NCBI RefSeq assembly: GCF_050624435.1
Contig: NC_134538.1
Span: forward strand, 128,012,937 to 128,076,936
Length of the DNA stretch: 64,000 nucleotides
Source of the DNA: Tenrec ecaudatus
Taxonomy: Eukaryota; Chordata; Mammalia; Afrosoricida; Tenrecidae
Reading direction: 5' to 3'
Shown: piece after piece, positions 33,596-45,265 of the stretch
Numbering within the stretch: the first letter of the stretch is position 1
How the letters are laid out: the number at the start of each line of letters is the position of its first letter
Program-made: the position numbers and the translations under genes
The notes under the pieces: generated by a model
What the model was told of the DNA's origin: nothing
Database searches by the model: none
Seen by the model: the letters and a program-made list of their open reading frames with translations, nothing else

Positions 33596-33947
33596 TGAAC
33601 TGTGTTCACTAAATCAGAAATGTGACACTTTCCCATAAAAGTCAAGGGTATTATGTTCACCTTGCACAGAGATATCAACTATTAGGACTCCCATAACTGA
33701 TCTGAGGGTAGGCTACCTCCTCTTCCCTGCTCTGCCTGGCTTCAAACTTTAATTCTCCACATTTATTTGAGTATTAGCTTTGACCTTTTTACTACTAATC
33801 TGTAGGGAGTCACTTCTACTACTGGATTATTTTCCTTACCCTCAACTCTGCCAACTCTTTGCTTTTGTCCTTTTTTCACCAACCCAAAGCTATTTCGGTC
33901 CCAAGGACACCTCACGGATAGCCATTGGGGTTATGAACTATTATGTC
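33596..33947. other. Unassigned sequence
   Basis: No gene or named repeat seen. Confidence 0.4.
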
Positions 33948-34050
33948 ATCGTTGTTAGGTGCTGTCAAGTCAATTTCACCTTCATGGTGACCCTCCTGTG
34001 AGAGAACAGAGCAGCTCCATAAGGTTTCTCAGCTGTAATCTTTGTCACCC
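33948..34050 (-). repeat. RTE/AfroSINE tail fragment
   Basis: GTTGTTAGGTGCTGTCAAGT and TGGTGACCCTCCTGTGAGAG are the reversed tail shared by RTE and AfroSINE. Confidence 0.6.
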
Positions 34051-34396
34051 ACCCAATTAGAAACTTAAGTCATGATTGCAAACACTTCCACTTATGTGAA
34101 TTTAAAACTTAATGTCCTATTATGTTACATATAATTCCACATGACAATAATAACTTGATGAAGCACTATATGATTTATTACCTATATTAGAGAAAAGTCA
34201 TTAAAATAAAATTCACTGCTGACATTTCACAATTTATCCTCAGTTAAATCGTGTAAATCATTTGTGCTTTAATTCATGAATGCTGTAATTCATAGGTAGT
34301 TATTAAAAAGTATGATGAAATTTTCCTATTTAACCTTAGCATTTCTAAGTGGTTATTCTGGGAGCGGTCTTACATTACATATCCTATAACTAGAAA
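34051..34396. other. Unassigned AT-rich sequence
   Basis: Nothing recognised. Confidence 0.4.
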
Positions 34397-34596
34397 AAGC
34401 AGCCCTAGTGGCATAGTGCTTACATGTTCGGCTGCGATTCAAAAGGTCAGCAGTTCTAAACCACTGGCTGCTCTGTGAGAAAGCTGGAGCTTTCTGCTCC
34501 TGTAGTTCTAGTCTCAGAAATTCACAGGGGCAGCTGTAGCCTGCCCTCTAGGCTCTTTAGGCGATGGCATCGACTCGGTGGCAGTGAGTCTGGTTT
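34397..34596 (+). repeat. AfroSINE, full length
   Basis: Plus-oriented copy from AAGCAGCCCTAGTGGCATAG through the B box (AGCAGTTCTAAACCACTGG) to GACTCGGTGGCAGTGAGTCT. Confidence 0.85.
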
Positions 34597-35519
34597 TTTG
34601 CCCTTTTTAATAATTAGAAATGGAATGAACTTCTCTTTGCCAATGTGTATGATTTGTATTCATTCTTATCATATAGGTGATGTTAATTTTTATTCCTTGG
34701 ATTATAGATCAGGACTATAGGTCTACATAGGTTGAGGATAAAAAATGTGAATTTTCCTTTGTCAGGGAGGGTTATGACACTCATCTCTGTTCCCTCTTTG
34801 CACAGGTAAAGGAGAGTATTTCAACCCGTGTAGGTCAATCAGTGCTGTAAAACTAAACCACCACCAAACCTAATGGTTTAGCACTACAAAGGTTTATTTT
34901 TTGTTTACACAAAATTGGTCAAGTTATGAAAGATATATGTGGATTCAGTATCTTTCCAGGGCATCAATTTTTCAAATGATGATGCTTTTCCTAGCTAAGT
35001 GCTTAGTTCCTTTGGTTGGTAGGCAGAGATGAGAGCATCAAATTCTTTGACTCAGAAATTATATTTATACCCAGCTCTATTGACCAGATGTAATCTCATG
35101 ACTCCACCTAAGAACAAGGTATCTGGAATAAAATCTCCCATGTGTACAGGAGGTAGAGAGGATGGGCGTGTGTGCATTTTCCATGTAAGAATGGACTACA
35201 CAATGGGAACTGAGTAGGCTAAACAAAAACAGATTTCTCTATAATATTAGTTTGTTTATGGGGATGGAAAATTTGGCAAAGGTACTGGTGATGAGAGAAA
35301 AACATGACTGATGTGATTGATCGCTCTGAAGTGTATGCATAAAAATTATAAATTGGCAGCTGTCTTGTTCAGTATCATGTACTTTACTAATAAAAATAAC
35401 ATGAAAATCTATATAGCAGTAATAATAAAACTACATCTAATTATTTTATTATGGGTGAGATGTAGTCAATTAATATAACCCTTCTAGCCATAATCACTTA
35501 TGAGGTGTATTATATATTC
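34597..35519. other. Unassigned AT-rich sequence
   Basis: About 0.9 kb. A TGGTTTAGCACTACAAAGGT segment resembles old repeats but I cannot name it. No gene seen. Confidence 0.4.
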
Positions 35520-36270
35520 TAGACTCTGTGCCAGTGACTATAATTCCATTTGAGAGGGAGTTCTCTGCTCTGCTAATGAACAGGATTAAGTCTCCTCTTT
35601 AGTAGAAGGTGTGAACCAAGTCATCATTCTTTGGTTCTTTGAGGGATACAGTCCTCCGCAGAAAGACAAAAAGCACACCTCAAAGCCATTTGTCTGTGTT
35701 TCAGAGTCACCTCAGAAACACAGAGAGAAATCCCAGGACCATTGGACAAGGAGCCACAGTTGAGCATGCTGGAGATCTTGGTCTGAAGACCATAGCATGG
35801 AGACCATGAGACAGAGCAGAGGAGCCAGGCTGGGGCAACGAAACCATGAACCAGAAGAGAGGAGTGGTATAGAGCTTAGGTGGTTGTGAGGGAGAGCAGT
35901 AGTGAGCAGCCCTGGCCCACGGAGGCAGAAGCAAAGGGCCCACAGGGATGAGAGGCTGAGAACTGCAGAGGGACTTGCCTACTGACTGAGACAGGTGTTG
36001 CTGTGGACCTCACTGTATCCTTACTGTTTACTAATCCTGACCTGTAACCTGCTAGCTTCCTAACAACCCCCCGAATTGTGAGTTTGTCTGTGAGCTCTGT
36101 ATGGCCATTGCAACATATGATCTGAGCTCAGCATAGAAGTAGACTTCCATGAGCGGAATGGCTGGTGTCAAGATAGGGGGAAGGAGGATGGAGGATGCAG
36201 ACAGGTCTGACCTCAGCCTCACGGCAACAGAGAAGCCAGCGAAGGTCAGGTCTGGTCCCTCCTTGTCATT
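35520..36270 (+). mobile_element. LTR, family B, with PBS-like sequence
   Basis: The 3' part matches 6.5-7.1 kb and reversed 42.8-43.2 kb. After GGCCATTGCAACATATGAT comes TGGTGTCAAGATAGGGGG at about 36161-36178, similar to the tRNA-Leu primer-binding site used by ERVL. No viral reading frame survives. Confidence 0.55.
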
Positions 36271-37329
36271 TTTCCTGATGAGACAGGATTTTTGTAAAAG
36301 TGATAACTGTAAACTTAACTAGCCTTTAAAAATGTGTTTTGGTATGTGTTCAATGAAAATAAGAATGTAAAGTATATTAAAATGCAACGAAAATTTAAAA
36401 AATAAGAAAATCAATTGTGAGAAACACAGGGTTACAAAAGTTGTATGATTCTATGACTCTCTGCGCCTTTACACCAGAAATCTGCAAAAAGCACATCGAG
36501 TTATTGGCATTTCTCAAGTCTCTGATCAAGAAAGCCTCTCTCATGGACCATATCTCTGGACTAATTAAGAGAATTCTGAGTAACACTTTGTAAACTTTGG
36601 ACTAGCCATACTTGTAATTTGATTAAAGAACAGACTTTTGTGGAAAAGACTAACTTATAAAGCTTTCCCACAAGCATGTGTTAGGAGCAGAGCTTTGAGC
36701 CAGTTCTTCCTGGATGGGTTCTGGTTAAGGGAGCAGCACTGGAAGGGGCCTGACTCTGTAAAAGGTGGGTATGCTGAAGCCTATGTGTTCAAGATGAGCT
36801 CGCTAATATTCAACTCAACCGTGAGCCATCTCACTAGTTGGACCTCTGTCCTTCCAGTTTTCCAAGTTACAGACTTGGAATGTTTACTGGTTTCTTTCAT
36901 CCATAACCACCCTGTAGGCAATTCCACCAGCCAGCGCTTCAAAATAGTTTTAGAGTCTCTTAATTGCTCAGGTGGATTATTGGGTAAAAGTATTTTTATA
37001 TTGCCACCCCTGAGCTCCTTATATTCTATTATAAAAGAACAACTAGACCATGGCCGTTACTCTTCACTCTGGGACTAAACTCCCCTTCATGTTAGAATAA
37101 GCATCCATTTAAGGTCCAAAGGGCAGAATTTCCCCAGGGGCAAAGTTCAGAGGCCCAGGGCAGAAAGAGGAATGGAAACGGGACACACAGGAGGAAGTGG
37201 GATGCACACTGGTGCATTTGGGGATTACAATGGAGGAGATGAATCAGAATATGTATTGACTGCTACATATAAAACATTGATCTGCTCTGTAAATCTTCAC
37301 AGTCAAAAATTTGAAAAAATAAAAACAAA
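36271..37329. other. Unassigned sequence
   Basis: About 1 kb. A 146-codon open frame (36638-37078) has no family features or splice context I recognise. No gene is called. Confidence 0.45.
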
Positions 37330-37584
37330 GATAAATAAGGTCTTGTCGTTCCTCTTGTCTACTGCCTCCTCCCGATGGACTCCTGTTGCTTTCACAGTGA
37401 AAACTAAATTCTTTATAATCTATGTAACGTCCTGTACAACTAACCCACGTCTCTCCTTTTCCTTTCTAATTTTATCTCATCTTTCTCCCTTGTTCACTCT
37501 GTTCTTACCAGACTGGTCTCTTTATGTGGTAGTCACATAATCTGTTGTCAATTTGGGACTATTAGGAGTGAAGGGGTGGAGTTT

Positions 37585-40500
37585 CAATAACCAAACACAA
37601 ATTGAAATATCTATGGATATATCTGACTAAAAATCCAAAATACTTGTACGAGGAAAATTATAGAACACTGTTACAATAAACCAAGAGTGACCTCCACAAA
37701 TTTGAGAATAGCCTATGCTTATAGATCAAAAGACTCAATATAGTAAAAATGTCAGTTCTGCCCAAGGCACTATATAAATGCAATGCTATCTTAATACAAA
37801 TACCATCATCTTTCTTTAAAGAATTGGAAAAACTGATTACCAACTTCATATGGAGAAGGAAGAATCCCAGAATTAGCAGAGAACTCCTCAAGAAGAAGGA
37901 CACAGTGGGAGGGCTTGCTCTACCTGACTTTAGCACCTACTACACAGCCACAGTCGTCAAAACAGTGTGGTATTGGTATAAAGACAGATATTCAGACCAA
38001 TGGAAGAGAACTGAAACCCCAGAAATAAAATCATCAACATACAGACAACTGATCTTTGATGAAGGCCCCAAAAATTTCAAATGGGAAGCAGATGCTCTCT
38101 TCAACAAGTGGTTCTGGAAAAAATTGATATCTACCTGCAGAAAAATGAACCAAGACACTTACCTCACTCCATGCACAAGAATAAATTCAAGGTGGATCAC
38201 AGACCTTGAGGTAAAACCCCAAGCTATTAGGGCCATCGGTGAGGGAATTGGGACAAACCTGAGAACTTTGGCACAGGGAATACATAGACTATCAGAATAG
38301 GGAAGGACACAAACACAGATGTCACAAATGGACAAGTGGGATATACTGAAGATAAAACACCTGTGTATATCTAAAGAGAGTAATAAGAGAGCTCACGGAC
38401 TGGGAAAACATCTTTAGTAATGACACATCAGACAAAGGCCTTATTACTAAAATCTACAGTACTCTGCTAGCTTACAACAACAAAAAAGACCCCTAATTGC
38501 CCACTGAGGAGGTGGGAAAAGACCCGAATAGAAGTTTCACAAGGACAGAAATCTGAATGGCCAATAAACATATGAGAAAATGTTCCCGATCATTTGTCAT
38601 AAGAGAAATGCAAATTAAAACAACAATGAGATACCATTTAGCATCCTCAAAGATAGTCCATTTCAAAATATGAGAAAGCAGCAAATGTTGGAGGGGCTGT
38701 GGTGAGATAGGAACTCTCATCCACTGCTGGTGGATCTGTAGGTATGTACAGCCACTATGAAAATTGATTTGGTGACATATAAGACAGATGAAAATCGAGC
38801 TACCATACAACGCAACATTCCCCCTGCTGGGCATATATCCAGAAGAGGCAAGAAACAAACCACGGCCAGACATCTGTGTTCCAATGTTCATCGTGGCACA
38901 GTTCACAATTGCAAGGAAGTGGAAATAACCCAAATTCCCATCAATGGATGAAAGCATGCACACATTCAATGGAGTACTACGCATCCCTAAAAAGCAGTGA
39001 TGAACGCATGAAGCACATCGCTGCGTGGGAAGAACTGGAGGAAATTATGCTACGTGAAGTAAGCCAAGCACAAAAGGACAAGTATGACATGATTCCCCCG
39101 AGGTAAGCTTAAAAATGCAAAAGGGGTGTAGGGGAAAAGCTACTATATGCAGACATTTCTGGGATGAGGACCAGATACTCTGGCAGAGTCCAAACCCAAT
39201 CCAGGGACACATATGGCAGCCAACTAAGAAGGAGATGAAAAGATGAAAAAAAACCAAACCAAAAACAGACCTGGGTAGCGGGGGACAGGGCACTAACTTG
39301 GCCAAGGGGGGGGTGTTATTTATATCTCCACTGGAGAGGGAGAGAGGGACCAGACTTCAACCCTGTGTGGCAAGATGTGAGTGTAACATTCCAGCATGAA
39401 GTAGGCAACAAAGAGAGAGGTATGTGGGGCTGGCTCCAATCCCAGCTATGTAGACACCCCCCTCCTCCCCAGAAGAATGCACTACAGAGGAAAGCATTGA
39501 AGTTACAGCTCAGGCAGAGGGGTGCGTCTGATCAGAGCACACAGGAGCAAACGAAGAGGGAGAGAGAGAGTGGAACACATTTGGGCCCACCAAGGTCTGA
39601 GGACGATATTCTTGCTCAGAGCACCCAATGCACAGAGAGGACCATAGGGCCGGCCGCACCATGAGACAAGACATCCCTCACTGACCCATAGGGCTTGCTA
39701 TGAGGGACAACACTGGAGGCACAGTGTGGGAATTGTGCCCGATCTGACCCTACCGCACTAGGGTGAAACGCTAAGGTTGTGTAACAGAGCAGGAAGGGGA
39801 ACAAAGCAATGAAGTCCCTGGGGAATACCAAAAGTAGACTTTGGGGCCAGGGCGTGGTACCTCCTCAGACTCAAGAAGACAACACACCTAAAGGTCAACA
39901 AACAGACCTGCAACTATGAATAGACTTCTTTTTTGTTATTTGTTTTTTTTGGTTTTCTTTGTTTTTCCTCTGCCTTGTTTTTATGCTTATAATTATCTCT
40001 ACTGTCTATTTAGGTAAGATAGGCGGGACAAACAATCCGGAGGAGAAAACCACGGGACCAAGGATGGTTCTGTGGGGACATTGGAGAGGGGAGGCAAGGA
40101 AAGAAACTGGGGGTTAACAAACTCAGGTTAACAAACAAGGGAAAAACAAGTGATCTGAAGATGATGGCGAGGAGGGCATAGGATGTCTGGAAGGGCTTGA
40201 TCAAGGCAATGTAACCGAGAGGAATTACTGAAACCCGAATGAAGGCCAGACATGATAGTGGGACAAAAGGAAAGTAAAAGGAAATAGAGGAAAGAACTAG
40301 AAGGCAAGGTCCATTTATAGAAGTCTACATATAGGCATGTACATATGTAAATACATTTATATATAACTATGAGGAAATAGATCTACGTACATATGTTAAG
40401 TATTAAAGTAGCAGACAGACATTGGGCCTCTACTCAAGTACTCCCTCAACGCAAGAACACTTTGTTTTAATAAACCAGCATTCTGTGTTGCTCTCCTTCC

Positions 40501-41430
40501 CGACATAATCACTGAAGACAAAATGGGTGCATAAGCAAATGTGGTGAAGAAAGCTGATGGTACCCAGCTATCAAAAGATATAGCATCTGGGGTCTTAAAG
40601 GCTTGAAGATAAACAAATGGCCATCTAGCTGAGAAGAAACAAAGCCCACATAGAAGAAGCACACTAGCCTTGGTGTCGATGGGATCAGGTATCAGGCATC
40701 AAAGACCCATAACAAAAAATTACACTGATGTGAACGAGGGGGAGGGTGGAGTGGAGACTCAAAGTCCATCTATAGCCAATTAGACATCCCCTTACTGAAG
40801 GGTCACAAGAAAGAGACGGGACAGTTAGGATGCAGTATAACACTGATGAAACACAACTTTCCTCTAGTTCTTTAATGCTTCCTTCCCCCACTATCATGAC
40901 CCCACTTCTACCTTACAAATCCGGCTAAACCAGAGCATGTACACTGGTACAGATAAGAGCTGGAAACACAGGGAATCCAGGACAGATAAACCCCTCAGGA
41001 GCAACAATAAGAGTAGGGATACCAGGAGGGTAAGGAGACAGTGGGGAGGGAAAGGGGGAACCGATCACAATGATCTACATATAACCTCCTCCCTTGGGGA
41101 TGGACCACAGAAAAGTGGGTGTAACACATGTGTAAGACATGCCAAAATAATCCAGTGTTAGACATGTAAGTCAGTGTAAGACTTGAAAAAATAATTTATA
41201 AATTATCAAGGGTTTATGAGGGAGGAAGGGTGAAGAAGGGAGGGGGGAAATGAGCTGATACCAAAGGTTCAAGTAGAAAGAAAATTTTTGAGAATGAGGA
41301 TGGCAACAAATGTACAAATGTACTTGACACAATGTATGTATGTATGTGTTGTGATAAGAGCTGTATGAGTCCCCAATAAAATGATTAAAAAAAAGAAAAG
41401 AAACATGTCACTTTAAGGACAAAAAAAGAA
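37585..41430 (+). mobile_element. L1 LINE, 5'-truncated, with ORF2 end and long 3' UTR
   Basis: The insert is about 3.85 kb. ORF2 C-terminal sequence is recognisable from 37749 (MSVLPKALYKCNAI) through GGLALPDFSTYYTATVVKT to YYASLKSSDERMKHI near 39000, broken by stops and frame changes. About 2.3 kb of 3' UTR follows. Flanking duplications TGAAGGGGTGGAGTTT (37569-37584) and TGTAGGGGTGGAGTTT (41431-41446) differ at one base. Confidence 0.9.
37749..38300 (+). pseudogene. L1 ORF2 fragment, open for 183 codons
   Basis: Part of the L1 at 37585. It encodes the region downstream of the reverse-transcriptase core (FIWRRKNPRIS, WKRTETPEIK, LTPCTRINSRWITDLEVKP). A stop ends it and later ORF2 sequence continues in other frames. 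It has no endonuclease or catalytic core and cannot be functional. Confidence 0.85.
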
Positions 41431-42263
41431 TGTAGGGGTGGAGTTTAGCCTGTCAATCAGGTCGCAGGTTGATGACCTCAGTTGGAGACACTAAGGAGAT
41501 AAAGAGCTCGCTGGAGGCTGGACACAGGCTCTCTCCCTCAGAGACATTCCTTCTGAGGGAGCATGTGAAGCTGTGCTAGTTGCCTGGAGCTGGAGGAGCC
41601 ACGTAGAGACCCTTGCCAGGTCTGAGATGCTTACCCTGCCATGGATCTACAAGACTTCCCACCCAATGGCCTGTGATCGTCCTGCATTTGGCGTCATTGC
41701 ATGCGTTTCGTGAGTCTGAAGAGGACTTTATAGATTAGTGTCGGACATATGGGCTAATATTGGTCTTATGGATTTGATCTGGAGTGGGCTGGATGTTTTC
41801 TCAACATTTAATTGCTCTTATATATAAAGCTCTTTCTTATACACACATGAATGTATCTATGAATTTGTTTCTCTAGTCAACCCAGACTAACATACCTTAC
41901 TCTTCCAAATCATGCCAACTGATCTTGGCACCAGCTGTTTCTCATAGGGTCAGTCCCTTGACCTTCCTCACGTCTTGGATCACATGTTATTTCTTCAACG
42001 AGGCCTCTCTGGCCATCTCATTTAATGCCCAAGCCCTCCCTCCTCCTCCACACTCCCCATTCCTTTATCTTCGTCTGTTTCCCTTTTCACATCACATTTG
42101 CCACACTATTTTCATGCCTATTCTTGTTGATCTGCTTCCTCCTGATAGAATTTAAGCTACATGAGAGTAGGGATCTTTGGTTTGTCCACTGATCTGTCTT
42201 AACTGCCTACATCTGTAACTGCTCTGGGGAGCATGCTTAATACGGAGTTACCAAATGAATTCA

Positions 42264-42756
42264 TTAGAGGTGTTACAAGATGCAAATAACTCAGCAATAT
42301 GATATCCTGAAATAAACAGCAGCAGCAACAATCCTTTATTTAACTGAAAGCAAATGAATCTGAACTGGTAAATTTGGATTGTATGAAATAAATGGCATCT
42401 ATTCATAAAGACGTTGGAATACTGATGTAGTCATTCACCAAATGATTTTCTTTTATTAAATCCCACATGATAACATCTCTTGCTATTAGTTTTTGTGCAT
42501 AATTTTTTCAGACATCTTCAAGAGAGAGGATAATTTTCTGTTAAACTTCTCATTGTCCAAACTATCAGAGATACTATCTTATAAGAAATTATTCTTGGAA
42601 AGAGAAAGAAAATCAGTTTATATATTGATACTGGCAGATTTTTAGATACTTAAGAAACAAGGACATGATCCTATAGCTATAAGAAGAGCTAAAAGAAGAA
42701 CTTTTCCTTTCTTTAAATTTTTAACTCTGATTGAGTGAAATTAAGATCAAATTGGA
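42264..42756. other. Unassigned AT-rich sequence
   Basis: Nothing recognised. Confidence 0.4.
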
Positions 42757-43240
42757 AAAACAGTGTGGAGGCCACATCTGATGGGGCAAAGGAGACTCCA
42801 TCCTCACACCAGCCTGGGGCTGATCACCAAGGCAGAGGTTAGTCCGGCCTCGCCTCCCACCTTCCTTTACCCTGTTCTGATACCAGCCATTCCTTCCGGG
42901 GACTCTACCTTTCTCTTGAGTTCTATTAAGTCATTGCAATGGCCACAGAGAACTCACAGACAACAGTCACAGTTATGGGGTTTACTGGGGGGAAAGTTAG
43001 CAGGTTTCAGGATCAGAAAAGATTAAGGATATAGTTCTAGTTCCACAGCAATACCTCTTCTCAGCCTATCAGCCATGTGGTCCCTTGGTCTCTGTGGGGC
43101 AGGAACCCCTCCTGTCTCACCATCTCATAGTCTTAGCACAGTTCCTCTGTTTAAGCTCATGGTCTCCTTGCCTTGGCTTCTGCTGCCTCTGCTACTTCCG
43201 GCGGGGTTTTCTGAACATGCTCCGCTGGTACCTTTTCCAC
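42757..43240 (-). mobile_element. LTR, family B, reversed, with PBS-like sequence
   Basis: On the minus strand it reads GAGTTCTCTGTGGCCATTGC and then GGAATGGCTGGTATCAGAAC, matching the plus copy near 36100-36170. The block extends past the PBS-like site into a shared tail. Confidence 0.55.
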
Positions 43241-43252
43241 TGGTACCTAATA

Positions 43253-43410
43253 CCACAAAGACCACACTCACTGCCACCGAGTCAATGCCAACGGATGGTG
43301 ATTCTGTATTGGGAGAGAGATGGGGCTTTCTACTCCCATGAACAGTTACAGTCTCAGAAACTCACGGAGGGCAGTTCTGCCCTGCCTTGTGGGATCGCTT
43401 TGAGTCTTTC
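43253..43410. repeat. Two opposed AfroSINE pieces
   Basis: A reversed tail (ACACTCACTGCCACCGAGTC, about 43263-43282) abuts a plus-oriented body (GGGGCTTTCTACTCCCATGA to GGGCAGTTCTGCCCTGCCTT), so the two pieces face in opposite directions. Confidence 0.6.
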
Positions 43411-43559
43411 TTAAGGGTCCTGTGATTTCTCTCTCCTGCTTCTGAGATGGCTTTTTTTTACACAGAGGGATGGCAACCCCAACTGACCACTCCCCAACAT
43501 TAGGGATTCACACACCTCATTTGCATAGCCACACGATAATTTGGTGGGAGTCGCAAAGC

Positions 43560-43795
43560 CTGGATAAAAACCATCGTTACAGTTGAGGCCAAAGTTGTGG
43601 TAGCCACTGTGTCAATGCATTTCCTTGAGGGCTTTCTTTTTTGCTGCCCCTCGCTTTACCCAGCCCGGTGTCCCTTTCTAGGGACTGGTCTCTTCCGATG
43701 ACATGGCCAAGTATGTGAGACCAAGTCTTACCTCATCCTCTTCTAAGGAGCCGCCTTCTGCTTGTACTTCTTCCAAGCCAGCATTTTCCCTTAGA
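43560..43795 (-). mobile_element. RTE/BovB-type fragment
   Basis: Reversed RTE 3' sequence such as AGCCACTGTGTCAATGCATT and CTAGGGACTGGTCTCTTCCG, paralleled at 46.9 and 49.9 kb. Confidence 0.6.
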
Positions 43796-44149
43796 AATTG
43801 GTTATAAGGATTCATACAGCATCTGGCATTCAATAAATATTCAGGGCCACTAAATTAAGTTTTATTTCAAATAGAAATATAATACTAACTAGGCAAATTA
43901 GTACTTACATTGGTGAGACTGGTCATCGTTTGCCAGACAGTCCTTTTTCGTCTTGTCCCGACTACCCTGAGTACATACTGACTACATCTTAAACACTTCA
44001 TTTTCCGTGTTAACGGTGAGCGGGTGGTCAGGGGCTGTGGGCCACACATGGTGAAATATTTTCCGTAATAAACTAGAAAATAAAGAGTGACTTTGCAGCC
44101 TTCCGTGCCGCTATTATTTCCTTTGAAAATCACTTGCTCTGTCTTGGAG
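43796..44149. other. Mostly unique sequence with an L2/MIR end
   Basis: ATTCAATAAATATTCAGGGC is an old L2/MIR-type end. An 82-codon minus-strand open frame (43885-44133) shows no recognisable family. Confidence 0.4.
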
Positions 44150-44570
44150 GAATTGCAGTTTAAGATGTAGCATTTGTTTTAATCAGGTGCATTAAAAAAA
44201 AAATCTATTCCCCAAAGCTAAAATGATCACCCTGCTTCCCCCGCCCAAATGGCCAGCGTCTTCATTTTGTCTCTGTCTTCCTAGGAAAGAAGATAAAATT
44301 ACTTTATTCTATTTAGCATACCGCCTGAGGGACAGACTTTTTTCATTCTGTCTCCCTGACGCATTAGCATGTGTGACACAGCAGAAGCTGGAACATGACA
44401 AATGTCTGTAATTGTTTGCATTGCTGTAGGGAATAGAATGTTGTTAATATCTATTACTGGACTAAATGAATGAATTAAGTAGCCAGAAACAAATATGATT
44501 GTCAAGCATGATTTAGTTGGCGTATAGCTTTAGAACAGCTGCCAAATTTCATCTGGAGGCTGGGGGAGGA
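44150..44570. promoter_or_regulatory. Candidate conserved non-coding element
   Basis: Repeat-free AT-rich sequence with TGTCTGTAATTGTTTGCATT and TGAATGAATTAAGTAGC, a texture typical of developmental enhancers. It adjoins a CpG-rich patch. Conservation cannot be tested here. Confidence 0.3.
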
Positions 44571-45265
44571 TTTCGCCAACAGGCGTGGGCCACGTCTGCG
44601 GCTGGCCGGCGCGGTGCCACTAGGTGGAGGTGTTGCGCTGCGCGACCGCTCGGGGGGGGGGGGCAGCCCAGCCCCGGAATCCCTGCTTGCTGCACAAGCT
44701 TTCTTTCAACCCTTAGCTTCTCTTGCCCCATGTCCGCGGTCACACCGTATTTGTGCCGCCTGCGTGCTTTTGCTGTTTGGACCGGGCCCCTCGAAGGACG
44801 AGAAGAGTGGGCCGTGTAAGGAAGGTGGAACGAGTGGGGACCTCGAAGGGCCACCAGCTCGCCCAGGAAGGAGCTGAGGTTCACTGCCTGGCCTTCCTAT
44901 GTCGTCTCCCACGGCTCGTGCCCACCCCGCACGTGGACACACAGCGCCCTCCCCGAGTCCTCTCTTCCTCCGGCATCCTCGATGCCTGGCAAAATATACC
45001 TGCTCCGAATCCTGCCTCCTCATCCCGATTTCGGTTCCTGTTTGGGTTCCGTTCACCCCGTACTCCTTACAGAGACACTTCAATGTCTTGGCACAGGGAT
45101 GGGCTCCTGTCGTTGGTTGTCGCTGGTCCACGCGGCAGAGGTGATTACCTGGGAGGTAGTGGTTTCTCCGAGAAGCGTGTGGGGGCCATTTCCACAAGCT
45201 GTCCATTTTGGGGTCCAGTACGACTAAAGGGCGTGGCATGTGCACAGTTGCTGTGGACTCTGCCT
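44571..45265. promoter_or_regulatory. Orphan CpG-rich patch
   Basis: About 0.7 kb of high GC and CpG density with no recognised gene, about 23 kb from DNAJB9. A CTCF-like site lies at its left edge. Open frames of 179 and 193 codons overlap on opposite strands, as expected of GC-rich DNA, and show no known domain. Confidence 0.5.
44617..44630 (+). promoter_or_regulatory. CTCF-like motif
   Basis: CCACTAGGTGGAGG fits the CTCF core consensus at all but one position (A where C is usual). Confidence 0.4.

Larger units (their letters stand above)
37525..41892 (+). mobile_element. LTR, family C, split by an L1
   Basis: The left piece (37525-37584) starts TGTGGTAGTCACATAATCTG. The right piece (about 41447-41892) ends CAGACTAACA. 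Together they match the uninterrupted copy at 30197-30674. Confidence 0.7.
37330..42263 (-). repeat. L2 LINE, split by an LTR carrying an L1
   Basis: Reversed L2 sequence at 37330-37524 (TGGACTCCTGTTGCTTTCAC, TTGTTCACTCTGTTCTTACC) resumes at 41893-42263 (AGGCCTCTCTGGCCATCTCA, ATAGAATTTAAGCTACATGA). The two parts join in consensus order once the insert is removed. Confidence 0.65.

Noticed and set aside
36638-37078. 146-codon open frame
   Set aside because: No family features and no promoter or splice context; open length alone is weak evidence.
38493-38984. 163-codon minus-strand open frame
   Set aside because: Antisense to decayed L1 ORF2 sequence.
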